DNA of 64,000 nucleotides from Clostridium aciditolerans (GTDB taxonomy: Bacteria; Bacillota; Clostridia; Clostridiales; Clostridiaceae): contig NZ_JAEEGB010000013.1 of NCBI RefSeq assembly GCF_016316925.1, positions 1-64,000 of the forward strand. Reading direction: 5' to 3'. The notes beneath the pieces are model-generated. The model made no database searches and was not told the DNA's origin. It saw only the letters and a program-made list of their open reading frames with translations. A program made the translations under genes and the position numbers. Positions 26,034 through 35,199 of the stretch are shown here, piece after piece. Positions within the stretch are counted from its first letter, which is position 1, and every line of letters begins with the position of its first letter.

Positions 26034-26906
26034 CTAATATCTTACAAAGGGTTCCATGCCATCAGGAAAATATGCCTGTGAACACCCAATGCAATTAGTA
26101 TTGACCCCTATAGGCCAATTAACGTGGCCGTTCCATTGTCTTCTTGGGCAATCTGTCTTGGTAACAGGACCTCTACAGCCTAGTTTAAACATGCATCCTT
26201 CATCCCCAAATTTTTCTGAAAATATTCCTTTATCGAAGAATCCTCTTCTCGTACAATTATCATGAATAGTCACCCCATAAAATAAAAGAGGTCTTCCTTC
26301 ATTATCTACCTCTGGCATACCATAACCTACTAAATGAGCTATAGTTCCAACTACCCAATCAGGATGACAGGGACAACCTGGCAGTCTTATCACATCTCTA
26401 TTTATAACTTCCTGCACACTTTTACATCCCGAGGGATTAGGCTTTGCAGCAGAGATTCCACCATGAGAGGCACATGTGCCAACTGCAAGCACATATTTCG
26501 CCTTTTCTCCTGCAGTTTTTATTGCCTCCAAAGCTGTGATTGATTTGCCTTTATAATTAGCGATAATGTTATAATAGCCATTTTCCTTAGTTGAAACTGC
26601 ACCATCAACTAAAAGTATAAATTCAGTATTTAATGTTTCTAGGAATTGTTCAAAAGCAAACTCGCCTTCCGCTCCCATAAGTGTGTTATTGTAAGTTAAA
26701 TTCACCAATTGAGTTAGTATATAAGTTAGATCTGGGTTTTCACTATTAAGAAAAGATATGATATTTCCAGAACAGCCTGTAACTTCAAGCCACATTGCAT
26801 TTAGTCTAAGAGCTCTATTGCTATTAATTAGTTCTATTGCCTCTTGAGTAAGTCTCCTTGATGTAGTATTCTTTACTTCTATTAAAGGACATTGTAGTTT
26901 TTGCAA
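26034..26906 (-). CDS. [NiFe]-hydrogenase small subunit, cytoplasmic type
   Basis: A 290-residue electron-transfer subunit without a Tat signal, so cytoplasmic. Distal cluster: IHDNCTRRGFF with His and Cys, then GCMFKLGC. Medial cluster: DCPRR and NCIGCSQAYFPDG. Proximal cluster: AVGTCASHGG and LPGCPCHPDW, but the usual first CxxC reads WLEVTGCSGN, leaving only Cys45. HupS-type (group 2) proteins show a similar CSGN pattern. Translation probably starts at TTG 26906, ten bases after GGAGG. First gene of the operon. Confidence 0.92.
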   Translation of the reverse strand: MQKLQCPLIEVKNTTSRRLTQEAIELINSNRALRLNAMWLEVTGCSGNIISFLNSENPDLTYILTQLVNLTYNNTLMGAEGEFAFEQFLETLNTEFILLVDGAVSTKENGYYNIIANYKGKSITALEAIKTAGEKAKYVLAVGTCASHGGISAAKPNPSGCKSVQEVINRDVIRLPGCPCHPDWVVGTIAHLVGYGMPEVDNEGRPLLFYGVTIHDNCTRRGFFDKGIFSEKFGDEGCMFKLGCRGPVTKTDCPRRQWNGHVNWPIGVNTNCIGCSQAYFPDGMEPFVRY

Positions 26907-27200
26907 TACCCCAATCCCTCCGATTTATTACTGATTATTTGATAAATTCCATGGCAACATAATTATCTTCATAATATGCTAGAAAATTTATTTACCTTTA
27001 AAAATTATATAAATAGAATTTTTAATATATGCATTAAGATTTATAATTCCTTACTTCATTTATTTCATAGCAAAAGCAAACAATAAAAACGTTTTATTTG
27101 AACAAATGATAAAATAAAGACTTCTATATTTTTAATTCTGCTGTTCACGTGTTCACCCATAATCTCCTTTGTCAACTGCTATTATATAATTTATTAAGTT
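26907..27200. other. hydrogenase operon upstream region
   Basis: About 290 bp between the small-subunit start and the terminator of the ars remnant. On the minus strand it contains TTGACA near 27170 with AAAGGAG and an ATG shortly after, encoding at most about 24 residues (MGEHVNSRIKNIEVF...). I do not call this a gene. No clear operator or structured leader was seen. The hydrogenase promoter must lie here. Confidence 0.4.
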
Positions 27201-27226
27201 AAAAAAGGCCAGCACAAGCTGACCTT
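27201..27226 (-). terminator. terminator of the ars remnant operon
   Basis: AAGGTCAGC pairs with GCTGGCCTT (one G-T pair) around a 4-nt loop, followed by TTTTAAC on the minus strand, just after the acr3 remnant. Confidence 0.75.
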
Positions 27227-27240
27227 ATTAATATTTACTT

Positions 27241-27370
27241 TAATTATTCAATTTCTGTATTCTTTTTATAGTTAAAATATTTTCTTCCCCAAGCCAAAGC
27301 TACATTAACAAGAGCTATCATTACCGGCACCTCAATAAGTGGACCTATAACTACAGTAAAGGCCTCTTTT
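27241..27370 (-). pseudogene. C-terminal fragment of an ACR3/ArsB arsenite transporter
   Basis: The minus strand encodes [20 protein letters not shown], then [20 protein letters not shown] and a stop. This is the last transmembrane helix and tail of ACR3-type arsenite permeases (about 350 residues when whole). All upstream helices are missing. It lies downstream of an arsA fragment in the same direction, so a deletion removed the region between them. Confidence 0.75.
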
Positions 27371-27435
27371 GATTCGATTCCAAATTATGAATTTTTAGTA
27401 TACCACTCAGTTCAATTTTGTAGTGAATTTATTTT

Positions 27436-28033
27436 TTAATTAATCAAATCTGATAATCTTTCACCTTTTACTTCTTCTGGTTTCCATTCAATAACTGCAA
27501 AGTTACCCTCAGAAATCTCATTTACTTTATTTATCCAAGTTATCTCATTACTTGCTTTAGCCTTAAGAATTATATTGCTGGTATTCGTTGCGAGCAGACT
27601 AGAATTTATAACCCACCATTTACTATTGATTCCTGCCCTATTTAAATCCTCTTCTAATCTCATAGCTTCATATACAGGTGTAGTTTCAGCTAAGGTTACA
27701 ATAATGGTCTCTGTTTCATTAGAATTCCTAAGTCTAGGTAAAAGCATTTTAACTGATTCAGGTATATCCCCCTGTGAACGCTGTATCTCTTTGTGATAAC
27801 TTTGAGTAGAGTCAAGAAGTAAAAGTGTATGGCCTGTTGGTGCTGTGTCTATGACAACTACTTCATTTTTTGATCTCTCAACTATTTCCGCAAAAGCTCT
27901 AAACACTGCAATTTCTTGAGTACAAGGAGATCTTAAATCTTCTTCTAAATAAGCTATATCTTCCTCACCCATGTTTTCGTCAACTTTACTTAAAACTTCT
28001 TTCTTATACTTTTCTAATTCTATTAACTTATTT
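27436..28033 (-). pseudogene. truncated arsenite-pump ATPase ArsA
   Basis: The frame encodes about 195 residues with ArsA motifs: EEDLRSPCTQEIAVFRAF, VVVIDTAPTGHTLLLLD (about residue 55) and a Walker-like LAETTPVYEAMRLEEDL. The N-terminal P-loop part is absent; an in-frame stop lies near 28036. It therefore cannot bind ATP in the normal way and is treated as a remnant. Order with the neighbours (arsR, arsC, arsA fragment, acr3 fragment) shows a decayed arsenic operon. Confidence 0.78.
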
Positions 28034-28066
28034 TTTTATTTCTTTAAATGCTATAAATAATTAAAC

Positions 28067-28483
28067 TTAACTATTCAAATCAATTTCATTATTTTTAATT
28101 CTTCTTGCTAAATCTTTCACTTTTTCTTCAATAGCCTTTGCTGTCATTATAAATTCTTCATCGCTTTTGTCTGAAGGATCATCCAATCCCCAATCTTCTA
28201 CATGTTTTGCAGGTAAAAAGGGACAAACTACATTACAGCCCATCTTTACAACTATATCTATCTTTGGTATATCTTCAAGTAATTTAGACTTTTGAGTTTC
28301 ATTCATATCCACTTTATATAAATTCTTAATTATTCTTACTGCATCCTGATTTATTTGAGGTCTTAGCTCCGTTCCTGCCGAATAAGATTCAAAAACATCA
28401 GATGCAAATAGTTTTCCTAGTGCCTCTGCCATTTGAGACCTACAAGAATTGTGAACACATATAAATGCTACTTTAGGCTTCAT
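28067..28483 (-). CDS. arsC: arsenate reductase, low-molecular-weight phosphatase type
   Basis: A 138-residue thioredoxin-coupled arsenate reductase. The active-site loop CVHNSCRSQMAEA (about residues 9-21) has the CX5R pattern; Cys residues in VKMGCNVVCPF (about 83 and 87) can form the disulfide cascade. It reduces arsenate to arsenite in the cytoplasm. 22 bp downstream of arsR. With the transporter genes broken, the arsenite must leave by another route. Confidence 0.9.
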   Translation of the reverse strand: MKPKVAFICVHNSCRSQMAEALGKLFASDVFESYSAGTELRPQINQDAVRIIKNLYKVDMNETQKSKLLEDIPKIDIVVKMGCNVVCPFLPAKHVEDWGLDDPSDKSDEEFIMTAKAIEEKVKDLARRIKNNEIDLNS

Positions 28484-28505
28484 GAAATTATCCTCCGTAA
28501 TATAT

Positions 28506-28895
28506 TTATTTTAAATTAATATCAAGGCAAACTCTGCCTTCTTTTATATCTTCACACCCTAGATTACTGCTTTTATATTTTTTTAATCTCTCGTAATCTT
28601 TACTACATTGTTCTAATTTAATAGCCTGTTCCTCTATTATCTCTTTTAAAAAAGGAAATTCCTTAACTGTATCTTCATTTATTTTGTAATATACGTATTT
28701 AGCAACCTTATAGTACTCAAGTATACTTGCACTAGTTAACTTATTTAAGTGCCTTGATGCATTTGACTGGTTGATATCAAGCAACAGCTCTATCTCACAA
28801 ACACATAACCCTCCGTCCTTTAGTATATTTAGGATTCTTATACGTGTTTCATCTGCTAGTGCCTTCATCACTTGTATTAAATCCAAAATGTTCAC
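28506..28895 (-). CDS. arsR: ArsR-family metalloregulator
   Basis: A 129-residue winged-helix repressor. The metal-site motif is visible as GGLCVCEIELLL (about residues 28-39), followed by the recognition helix NQSNASRHLNKL. The C-terminus has further Cys (SNLGCEDIKEGRVCLDI) that could add a metal site. It should repress its own operon and release on binding As(III). An inverted repeat directly upstream (28906-28933) is the likely operator. Confidence 0.9.
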   Translation of the reverse strand: MNILDLIQVMKALADETRIRILNILKDGGLCVCEIELLLDINQSNASRHLNKLTSASILEYYKVAKYVYYKINEDTVKEFPFLKEIIEEQAIKLEQCSKDYERLKKYKSSNLGCEDIKEGRVCLDINLK

Positions 28896-28905
28896 CCCTT
28901 CATAT

Positions 28906-28933
28906 TATCATATTCGATTATAATCATATGATA
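28906..28933. promoter_or_regulatory. probable ArsR operator
   Basis: TATCATAT (28906-28913) and ATATGATA (28926-28933) form an 8-bp inverted repeat immediately upstream of arsR. AT-rich imperfect palindromes of this size are usual for ArsR proteins. Confidence 0.55.
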
Positions 28934-29198
28934 CACAATAATATTATATTCTACAACCTATTTTCTGTAACTTAGCATAAATTTAACATTAGGCTTTGTT
29001 TCGGAATGATGTTAAATATCCATGATATGATAATTAAGACGCATTTGTAAAATATTACGGCATAAAAATACTACAAAATTTAAAATCGAAAATTTATATG
29101 AATAAATCAAAAAAAATAAAGTAAAACAAACCAAAATTATATAAATATGGATTATAATAAAAATAAACTATATTATATTATCATTTTAGAGGTGTAAG

Positions 29199-31037
29199 AT
29201 GAACATTAATTTATCCAAAATTCTTATTGGCAAGAGTTTAAGAACAGATGAACTTAAAGATGAAAAGTTCAATGTATTTTGGGGACTACCAATTTTATCT
29301 AGTGATGCTATATCTTCTGTAGCTTATGCTGGTGAAGAAATTTTATGGGTTTTAGTTCCTATAATAGGGCTTCTGTCTTATAAATATATGTTTTATGCAG
29401 CTCTATGCATAGTATTTTTAATGTTCTTACTAGTATTTTCTTATAGACAAACTATAGATAGCTATCCAGATGGCGGTGGATCTTATATAGTTGCTAAAGA
29501 TAATTTAGGGACAATACCAGGATTAGTTGCAGGATCAGCTTTATCAATTGACTATGTGTTAACAGTGGCTGTTAGTACCTGTGCAGGAACAGCAGCTATA
29601 ACCTCTGCAATACCCTCATTACTTGTGCATAAAGTATTCATAACAGTTGCACTTATTATAATTATGACTTTGGGAAATTTAAGAGGTATTAGAGAGTCTT
29701 CAAAGATTTTTGGAATTCCAACATATCTTTTTATGATTTCTGTAATAGGAATGATTGTGTTTGGAATTATAAAGGTTCACATATTGGGGTATACTCCTAA
29801 ACCTAGTTATACAATACCAAATGTTTCAGGAGATATAACTTTATTTCTATTTTTAAGAGCCTTTGCTTCAGGATGTACAGCATTAACTGGTGTAGAAGCA
29901 GTTAGTAATGGTATTCCAAGTTTTAAAGAACCATCGCAGAAAAATGCTAAGATAGTTTTAGAATTATTGGCATTAGTAATATTGATGATATTTGGAGGAA
30001 TCTCTTATTTAGCAACTTTGTATCATGCAGTACCTAATTTAGAGGTTACTGTGGTTGCGCAGATTGCTTATCAGGTATTTGGAACAAGCATATTCTTCTA
30101 TGTAATTCAAATAACTACAGCAGTCATACTTATAATGGCAGCTAACACTGCTTTTGCAGGATTACCTTTACTTTTAGCTCTTATGGCTAAAGATAAATTT
30201 ATGCCAAGACAATTTAATAAAAGAGGAAAAAGATTAGGATTCTCAAATGGAATCATAACATTATCATTATTTGCATGCTTGCTTGTTATTGCCTTTAGAG
30301 CAGATACTCACCTGCTTATGCCATTATATGCTGTAGGAGTGTTTATATCTTTCACTTTATCTCAGGCTGGTATGTTTACTAGATGGGTTAAAAGTAAAAA
30401 ACGCGGATGGAGGCACAAAGCTTTTATAAATGGTCTTGGATGCTTAGTAAGTTTTGTAACTGTAATTATAATAGGAGTTACAAAATTCTTACATGGTGCG
30501 TGGATAGTATGTATACTTGTTCCTTTAATAGTTAGAATTATGCTTAAAATAAATAAACACTATAGTATAGTAGCAGAACAATTGAGGCTTAGTATATATG
30601 AAAAACCAAAGCATATAGATTTAGCAGAACAAAAAAGATATGTTATAGTTCCAATTGATACTTTAAATAAATCATTCTTAAAGGCATTAAATTATGCGAG
30701 AACTATATCTAACAATATAATACTTTTTCATGTATCCGTTGATGATGTGGCTACCGCAAAACTTCTAAAAAAATGGGATGAATATGGTGTAGGTATTCCT
30801 ATAGTTGTAAAAAAATCACCTTATAGAAATATAGTAACTCCTCTTGTTAAATTTATAGAATCAGAGGAATATGCAGCAGGACCTATGGATACAGTTACTG
30901 TTGTAATGCCTCAATTTGTAGTAGAGAACTGGTGGGGGAATATACTTCATAACCAAACTTCTCTTTTCACAAGAACTATGCTTTTAAAAGAAAGAAATAT
31001 TGCTATAGTGACAGTTCCATATATAATAGAAGAATAA
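29199..31037 (+). CDS. kimA: KimA-type potassium importer (APC superfamily)
   Basis: A 612-residue membrane protein closely resembling B. subtilis KimA (607 residues): LSSDAISSVAYAGEEILWVL near the start, SYPDGGGSYIVAKDNLG, DYVLTVAVSTCAGT, GCTALTGVEAVSNGIPSFKEP, and a soluble C-terminal domain with ILHNQTSLFTRTML. About 12 helices precede the cytoplasmic USP-like tail. KimA imports K+ with protons at low K+ and is controlled by c-di-AMP. I looked for a ydaO riboswitch in 28934-29198 and saw none; a 9-bp inverted repeat ATTTAACAT/ATGTTAAAT lies at 28981-29017. GAGGTG precedes the ATG. Confidence 0.85.
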   Translation: MNINLSKILIGKSLRTDELKDEKFNVFWGLPILSSDAISSVAYAGEEILWVLVPIIGLLSYKYMFYAALCIVFLMFLLVFSYRQTIDSYPDGGGSYIVAKDNLGTIPGLVAGSALSIDYVLTVAVSTCAGTAAITSAIPSLLVHKVFITVALIIIMTLGNLRGIRESSKIFGIPTYLFMISVIGMIVFGIIKVHILGYTPKPSYTIPNVSGDITLFLFLRAFASGCTALTGVEAVSNGIPSFKEPSQKNAKIVLELLALVILMIFGGISYLATLYHAVPNLEVTVVAQIAYQVFGTSIFFYVIQITTAVILIMAANTAFAGLPLLLALMAKDKFMPRQFNKRGKRLGFSNGIITLSLFACLLVIAFRADTHLLMPLYAVGVFISFTLSQAGMFTRWVKSKKRGWRHKAFINGLGCLVSFVTVIIIGVTKFLHGAWIVCILVPLIVRIMLKINKHYSIVAEQLRLSIYEKPKHIDLAEQKRYVIVPIDTLNKSFLKALNYARTISNNIILFHVSVDDVATAKLLKKWDEYGVGIPIVVKKSPYRNIVTPLVKFIESEEYAAGPMDTVTVVMPQFVVENWWGNILHNQTSLFTRTMLLKERNIAIVTVPYIIEE

Positions 31038-31118
31038 GAAAACTACAAACATCTAAATACGTATTATGCCAGATAATATAATGCATACTATTACTAAAGA
31101 TTCAAATGGAGTGATTAT

Positions 31119-31568
31119 ATGATATTAAATATTATAGCTGGATTTATAATTCCTTGGTTAACTGGTATAATACTATATTCTAAAGACAAAAGATTATTAT
31201 TAATTACTGCTCCATTCCAAAGTTCAATGGCATTTGCTATTAATGTTATCGGTTATAACAAAAACTATTGGAATCTATACCCTTTTGAATTAGAACATAT
31301 ATCTGCTATACCATTCGATACAGGTTTATACCCTATCCTTGGTGTATGGATGTTATATTTAATCAAGACTTCAAAGCTAAATGCTTATTTCATTATTTTA
31401 TTTTTCACAATCGCTACTACTTTTTTAGAATTTTTAGGTATTGTTACTGGTAGAGTATTTTATGCTCATGGTTGGAATATATTCTATACCTTTTTATCAT
31501 ATCTATTACCCTATGTTCTAGCTTACTTGTACTATTTATGCCTTAAAAACAATAATGTTTTTAATTAA
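31119..31568 (+). CDS. CBO0543-like small membrane protein
   Basis: A 149-residue protein with four or five hydrophobic helices and no long soluble part. The pattern (GFIIPWLTG at the start, NYWNLYPF, AHGWNIFYTFLSYLLPY) resembles the CBO0543 family of clostridial and bacillar membrane proteins of unknown function. GGAGTG precedes the ATG. It follows kimA by 81 bp in the same direction but has no clear functional tie to it. Confidence 0.6.
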   Translation: MILNIIAGFIIPWLTGIILYSKDKRLLLITAPFQSSMAFAINVIGYNKNYWNLYPFELEHISAIPFDTGLYPILGVWMLYLIKTSKLNAYFIILFFTIATTFLEFLGIVTGRVFYAHGWNIFYTFLSYLLPYVLAYLYYLCLKNNNVFN

Positions 31569-31659
31569 AATTAAATTATGAATCAAAGGGAGCTCTTGGC
31601 TTCCTTTACCATATGTTCTAAAACCACTAACATTCTTGATTAGAACCTAACATTAAAAT

Positions 31660-31702
31660 AAGCTATTAAAGGACATAAACTTTATTTCTCCTTTAATAGC
31701 TT
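31660..31702. terminator. bidirectional terminator
   Basis: AAGCTATTAAAGG (31660-31672) and its exact inverse CCTTTAATAGCTT (31690-31702) lie between two convergent genes and can serve both. Confidence 0.7.
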
Positions 31703-31709
31703 AATTAAC

Positions 31710-32204
31710 TTATAAAAGTTTTTCCATTATAGTAATATTAACAAACTTACCGTCAAGTATCCCCTGATTCATGTAAGTCCCAACTTCCCTAAAACCAGCA
31801 GATTTATATAACTTTTTTCCTATATCATTGGACTCAAAAGTGCTTAAAACTAACTTATTAAAATTTTGTTTTTTAGCAACTTCAATTAAATAATTCAGTA
31901 TTTGTTTACCTAATCCTTTTCCTCTCATATTTCTTTCCACATAGATTGAAAGATCACCAACACCGCTGTAGCAGCATCTTGAATTAAACACATTTATAGA
32001 AGCCCATCCTCTAACTGTACCTTCACAATCTTCAATTACTATAACCTTATATCTGTCGCCTCTTGTATTAAGCCACTCTTTCATTTCTTCCGTGTCTCTT
32101 AACCTAGTTTCTAGTGTAGCAATCCTATCTTCAATACCTTGGTTATAAATATTAGTTATAGATACTATATCCTCAATTCTTGCTTCCCTCATAATATAAC
32201 TCAT
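31710..32204 (-). CDS. GNAT N-acetyltransferase, phosphinothricin acetyltransferase-like
   Basis: A 164-residue GNAT enzyme. It begins MREARIEDIVSITNIYNQGI, as in Pat/MnaT proteins. The acetyl-CoA loop is RNMRGKGLGKQIL (about residues 92-104), and the later KLYKSAGFREVG is typical. It acetylates an amine or amino-acid analogue with acetyl-CoA in the cytoplasm. Single gene. The 32205-32400 region upstream contains short coding-like remnants (for example ending YTGAHVKVNK) that I cannot identify. Confidence 0.83.
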   Translation of the reverse strand: MSYIMREARIEDIVSITNIYNQGIEDRIATLETRLRDTEEMKEWLNTRGDRYKVIVIEDCEGTVRGWASINVFNSRCCYSGVGDLSIYVERNMRGKGLGKQILNYLIEVAKKQNFNKLVLSTFESNDIGKKLYKSAGFREVGTYMNQGILDGKFVNITIMEKLL

Positions 32205-32400
32205 TTATATGTCTCCCTATTTATTTACCTTAACATGTGCTCCTGTATAAGCACCGTCAAGTAATTTAGTATCAATTTGTCTATATACTTTCTTTAACAA
32301 CATTTATTTTTCTTTGCTACATCTATAATCAACTATAGGCTCTCAAGCACTTGATCTCTTTCATTTTCAAGTATTCCAAGGTTTCTAACAAGAACTCTAA

Positions 32401-32982
32401 TCAGTTCCCCATATCAAAAGTACTAAGCCGCAATTCATAAAAATATTGTACAATTGGGTGCTTCAACTTCATTTTCTCGGCCATGTTTAAAAGTCGCTTT
32501 TTTCCCACTCGTCTGTCCACCAAGGCCAGAATATTCAATAAGATATCATTACTCTCTAGACTTTCTTCTATAGACATAGTTAAAAATCTATTTGCTACAA
32601 CATTAAAATTTGATTTGCTTAATGCTGACTGTGCGGATAGCATTTCCTTTGCATATTCTGATATTTTTCTATTTCTTGCAATTACTTTTAACCGATCCAC
32701 TGGGACTGCCCCATTTGTACCTTTTCTGACCATTTCAATTTCCTCACTATTGATAGGAATTTGAATATCCGAATCATTCTTTATTTCCTGCTCTGTCTGA
32801 TACCATCTGATTAAGGTACTTGTATCACTCATATTGAATATCTTCTTTTTATCTACTTTAATATAGCATTGCCCCGCTTTATCAGATAAATATCGGTAGC
32901 TAGTGGCAGTATATTCTACTCTGCCATATAATGCAGGGCAAAGAAAACTCTCTAGACTTTGCTTCATTTTGTTCCAAGCCAT
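32401..32982 (-). CDS. SF0329-like protein of unknown function
   Basis: A 193-residue soluble protein starting MAWNKMKQSLESFLCPALYG, then RVEYTATSYRYLSDKAGQCY. The opening block matches proteins annotated as the SF0329 family, whose function is unknown. No signal peptide or metal motif. GGAGG lies nine bases before the ATG. It stands alone and a strong inverted repeat separates it from the upstream exonuclease gene. Confidence 0.6.
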   Translation of the reverse strand: MAWNKMKQSLESFLCPALYGRVEYTATSYRYLSDKAGQCYIKVDKKKIFNMSDTSTLIRWYQTEQEIKNDSDIQIPINSEEIEMVRKGTNGAVPVDRLKVIARNRKISEYAKEMLSAQSALSKSNFNVVANRFLTMSIEESLESNDILLNILALVDRRVGKKRLLNMAEKMKLKHPIVQYFYELRLSTFDMGN

Positions 32983-33024
32983 GAATCCCTCCTATGAATT
33001 AACATTCTAAATTAATATATCTAA

Positions 33025-33071
33025 GGGGCTGCCATACTAATGATTTAAAAATTATTAGTATGGACAGCTCC
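33025..33071. terminator. inverted repeat, terminator-like
   Basis: GGGGCTGCCATACTAAT (33025-33041) pairs with ATTAGTATGGACAGCTCC (33053 onward) with one bulge. It follows the exonuclease gene on the minus strand, but the T-tract (TTTT) lies on the plus-strand side. Confidence 0.6.
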
Positions 33072-33095
33072 TTTTCTATCTTCAAAAATTTCAAG

Positions 33096-34019
33096 CTATT
33101 TTCGTATTTTCAAAAAGTCTTCTTCATTTAAAAACTTTATATTCTGTCCTTTTGTATTTAAGTCTGTTGCTTTTTTAAGCTTATTACTCATTTCTTCTCT
33201 ACGTAAATCTTTTATATCCTTTACATTAGTCACTAAAATTGTTGTGTTTCTTGTAACAGAACTTCCTGTGCTTCCACCAAGTCTTCTAACTAACCTCATT
33301 GCTTCATCTCTGGACATAGAATTTAACTTCCCAGTAAATACCACAACTTCATTTTTAAATGCATCATATTCTAATGTTTCAAATTTATTTTCTTTTTTAG
33401 GATTATTAATTCTATTAGATATTTTGAGAACTCTGCCTTTAGTTGACGATGGTTTATATCCATTACTAGCCACAGTTCCAATAGTTACACCTATTAATCT
33501 AGATATTTCGCTAATATCCTTACACTTTAATTCTTCTGATATATTAAGCAATACATTGCTACAGGCAAGCGCATCATATAGCGCATCATGGTGTTTAAAC
33601 TCATATCCTAAAAAATCATTTACTGTATTCAATTTTGCATTTTCAAGGCCTTTATAAAAATTTCTAGCAAGTTTCATTGTACAAATATATTCAAAACTAG
33701 GCAGTTCTATTTCATAAAGCTCTGCACTCTTTCTTAAAACTGATATATCAAAGGAAGCATTGTGTGCTATTACTAAATTTTCATTAAAATGATGCTTAAT
33801 CTTCTCCCATACTTTATCAAATTCTGGTTCATTCTCAACCATAGCTGGTCTTATTCCATGGATTCCAATATTAATTGGCATAAATCTCATTTCCTTAGGT
33901 CTTATTAAATGATGTATTTTTTCTATAACATGTCCATTTTTCACAACCACAATACCAATTGAGCATGGACTATTTCTTTTTTCATTTGCAGTTTCAAAAT
34001 CTATAGCTATATAATTCAT
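33096..34019 (-). CDS. DnaQ-like 3'-5' exonuclease with C-terminal BRCT domain
   Basis: A 307-residue protein. Residues about 1-165 are a DEDDh exonuclease as in the Pol III epsilon subunit: IAIDFETANEKR (first D and E), AHNASFDISVL (second D) and HHDALYDALAC (His and last D). Residues about 225-300 form a BRCT domain (VVFTGKLNSMSRDEAMRLVR, TTILVTN). This pairing is common in Firmicute repair or proofreading exonucleases; its exact partner is not known. Single gene. Confidence 0.88.
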   Translation of the reverse strand: MNYIAIDFETANEKRNSPCSIGIVVVKNGHVIEKIHHLIRPKEMRFMPINIGIHGIRPAMVENEPEFDKVWEKIKHHFNENLVIAHNASFDISVLRKSAELYEIELPSFEYICTMKLARNFYKGLENAKLNTVNDFLGYEFKHHDALYDALACSNVLLNISEELKCKDISEISRLIGVTIGTVASNGYKPSSTKGRVLKISNRINNPKKENKFETLEYDAFKNEVVVFTGKLNSMSRDEAMRLVRRLGGSTGSSVTRNTTILVTNVKDIKDLRREEMSNKLKKATDLNTKGQNIKFLNEEDFLKIRK

Positions 34020-34171
34020 TTCTTTTCTCCCTAATATTATAATAAATAAAGTTATATTCTAGCATATAATTTTATTTATTATAATGAGCATTAACTTAAT
34101 GATATTTAATAGTCCAGCCCCTTTTATAATTTCCTGCTCCGTAAATAAGCTTAAGACAGCTTCATTTAAAA

Positions 34172-34762
34172 TTATGCTTTTAGTTCATCATAAAAACTAT
34201 CCCATAAGCTTATTAAAGTCTTGCCTATATCCTCACTGTTTCCACTAAAGATGCTCTGCATCTCAACACCGCTGGAAGAGCTTATGAACATGTTTGCTAT
34301 TTGTTCATCACTCATAGGAGAACTAATTTCGCCTTTTTCTCTTGCAGTGTGAATAATATTCTTCCAACTACTTAGTTGAACATCTTTAGACTTTTGCAAT
34401 CTCTCCTGAAAATCCGGAAAAAGTTTTATAGCATCAAAAATTAGAGAAATATAATTAAAACTTGGTACACTGCCTTCCTCGTTTTGTTGCTTCAAATTTT
34501 CTGCATAATAATTAATATAATCAATGTAAAAATGATAAAGGGAGTCTTTACTAAATTGGTCATAGGGAACGTCTAAAACAGAAGAAAACACATCATTGAC
34601 CAATTCGAGAAAAAGTTGCTCTTTACTTGTAAAATAGTGATAAAAAGCACCTTTGGACAGCCCTGTCTTTTCTACTATCTCTTTAAGAGTAACTTCTTTG
34701 AAACTCTTTTGTAGAAAAAGTTTAAAAGTAACATCCAAAATATGTTTTCTTGTATTTTTCAC
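34172..34762 (-). CDS. TetR-family transcriptional regulator
   Basis: A 196-residue regulator. The helix-turn-helix is at about residues 5-50 (FKEVTLKEIVEKTGLSKGAF, then YHYFTSKEQLFLEL). The C-terminal helical domain would bind an unknown ligand. The neighbouring VOC gene is upstream on the same strand, 50 bp from the TetR start, so the VOC protein may be its target or cotranscribed partner. Confidence 0.87.
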   Translation of the reverse strand: MKNTRKHILDVTFKLFLQKSFKEVTLKEIVEKTGLSKGAFYHYFTSKEQLFLELVNDVFSSVLDVPYDQFSKDSLYHFYIDYINYYAENLKQQNEEGSVPSFNYISLIFDAIKLFPDFQERLQKSKDVQLSSWKNIIHTAREKGEISSPMSDEQIANMFISSSSGVEMQSIFSGNSEDIGKTLISLWDSFYDELKA

Positions 34763-34812
34763 ACTGTCCCACCTTTCCTCTGAATTTTTTCAATTTGGTA
34801 AGGGGAATTATC

Positions 34813-35199
34813 TTAATCAACTAGCACTTGATGAATTTGTATGAGGTTACCACAAGTATCATTAAATACAGCAATAATAGCTCCTACTGATTTTGTTGGC
34901 TTTATAGTAAACTCAACGCCCAGTTTCACCAACCTTTCATACTCCTTCTCAACATCTTCCACGGCAAAGGATGTTGCTGGTATGCCCTGAGCAAAAATGC
35001 CTTTTTGATATGTCTCAGAAACAGGGTTATCATTTGGTTCAAGAAGCAGTTGTGTACCTTCCGGTTCGTCAGATGATGTAACTGTTACCCAATTTACTTC
35101 AGGTATATGTACTTTCTTCACAAACCCCAATACCTCAGTGTAGAACTTAAGAGCCTTATTGGTGTCATCTACAAACACACTAGCTAATTCAATTTTCAT
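34813..35199 (-). CDS. VOC-family protein (glyoxalase/bleomycin-resistance fold)
   Basis: A 128-residue two-module beta-alpha-beta protein. It begins MKIELASVFVDDTNKALKFY, with later YERLVKLGVEFTIKP and GNLIQIHQ. Metal-binding positions cannot be assigned surely. Such proteins are lyases, dioxygenases or drug-binding resistance proteins; the substrate is unknown. GGAGGAAGAT precedes the ATG. It is followed by the TetR gene on the same strand. Confidence 0.78.
   Translation of the reverse strand: MKIELASVFVDDTNKALKFYTEVLGFVKKVHIPEVNWVTVTSSDEPEGTQLLLEPNDNPVSETYQKGIFAQGIPATSFAVEDVEKEYERLVKLGVEFTIKPTKSVGAIIAVFNDTCGNLIQIHQVLVD

Noticed and set aside
27080-27165. Possible 24-residue minus-strand gene with AAAGGAG
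   Set aside because: Too short, low-complexity end and no similarity; it may be the remnant of a gene start.
28934-29198. ydaO (c-di-AMP) riboswitch upstream of kimA
   Set aside because: Expected because B. subtilis kimA has one, but none of the conserved GGGGAACC or CCGAATCC blocks is present; the region is almost entirely A and T.
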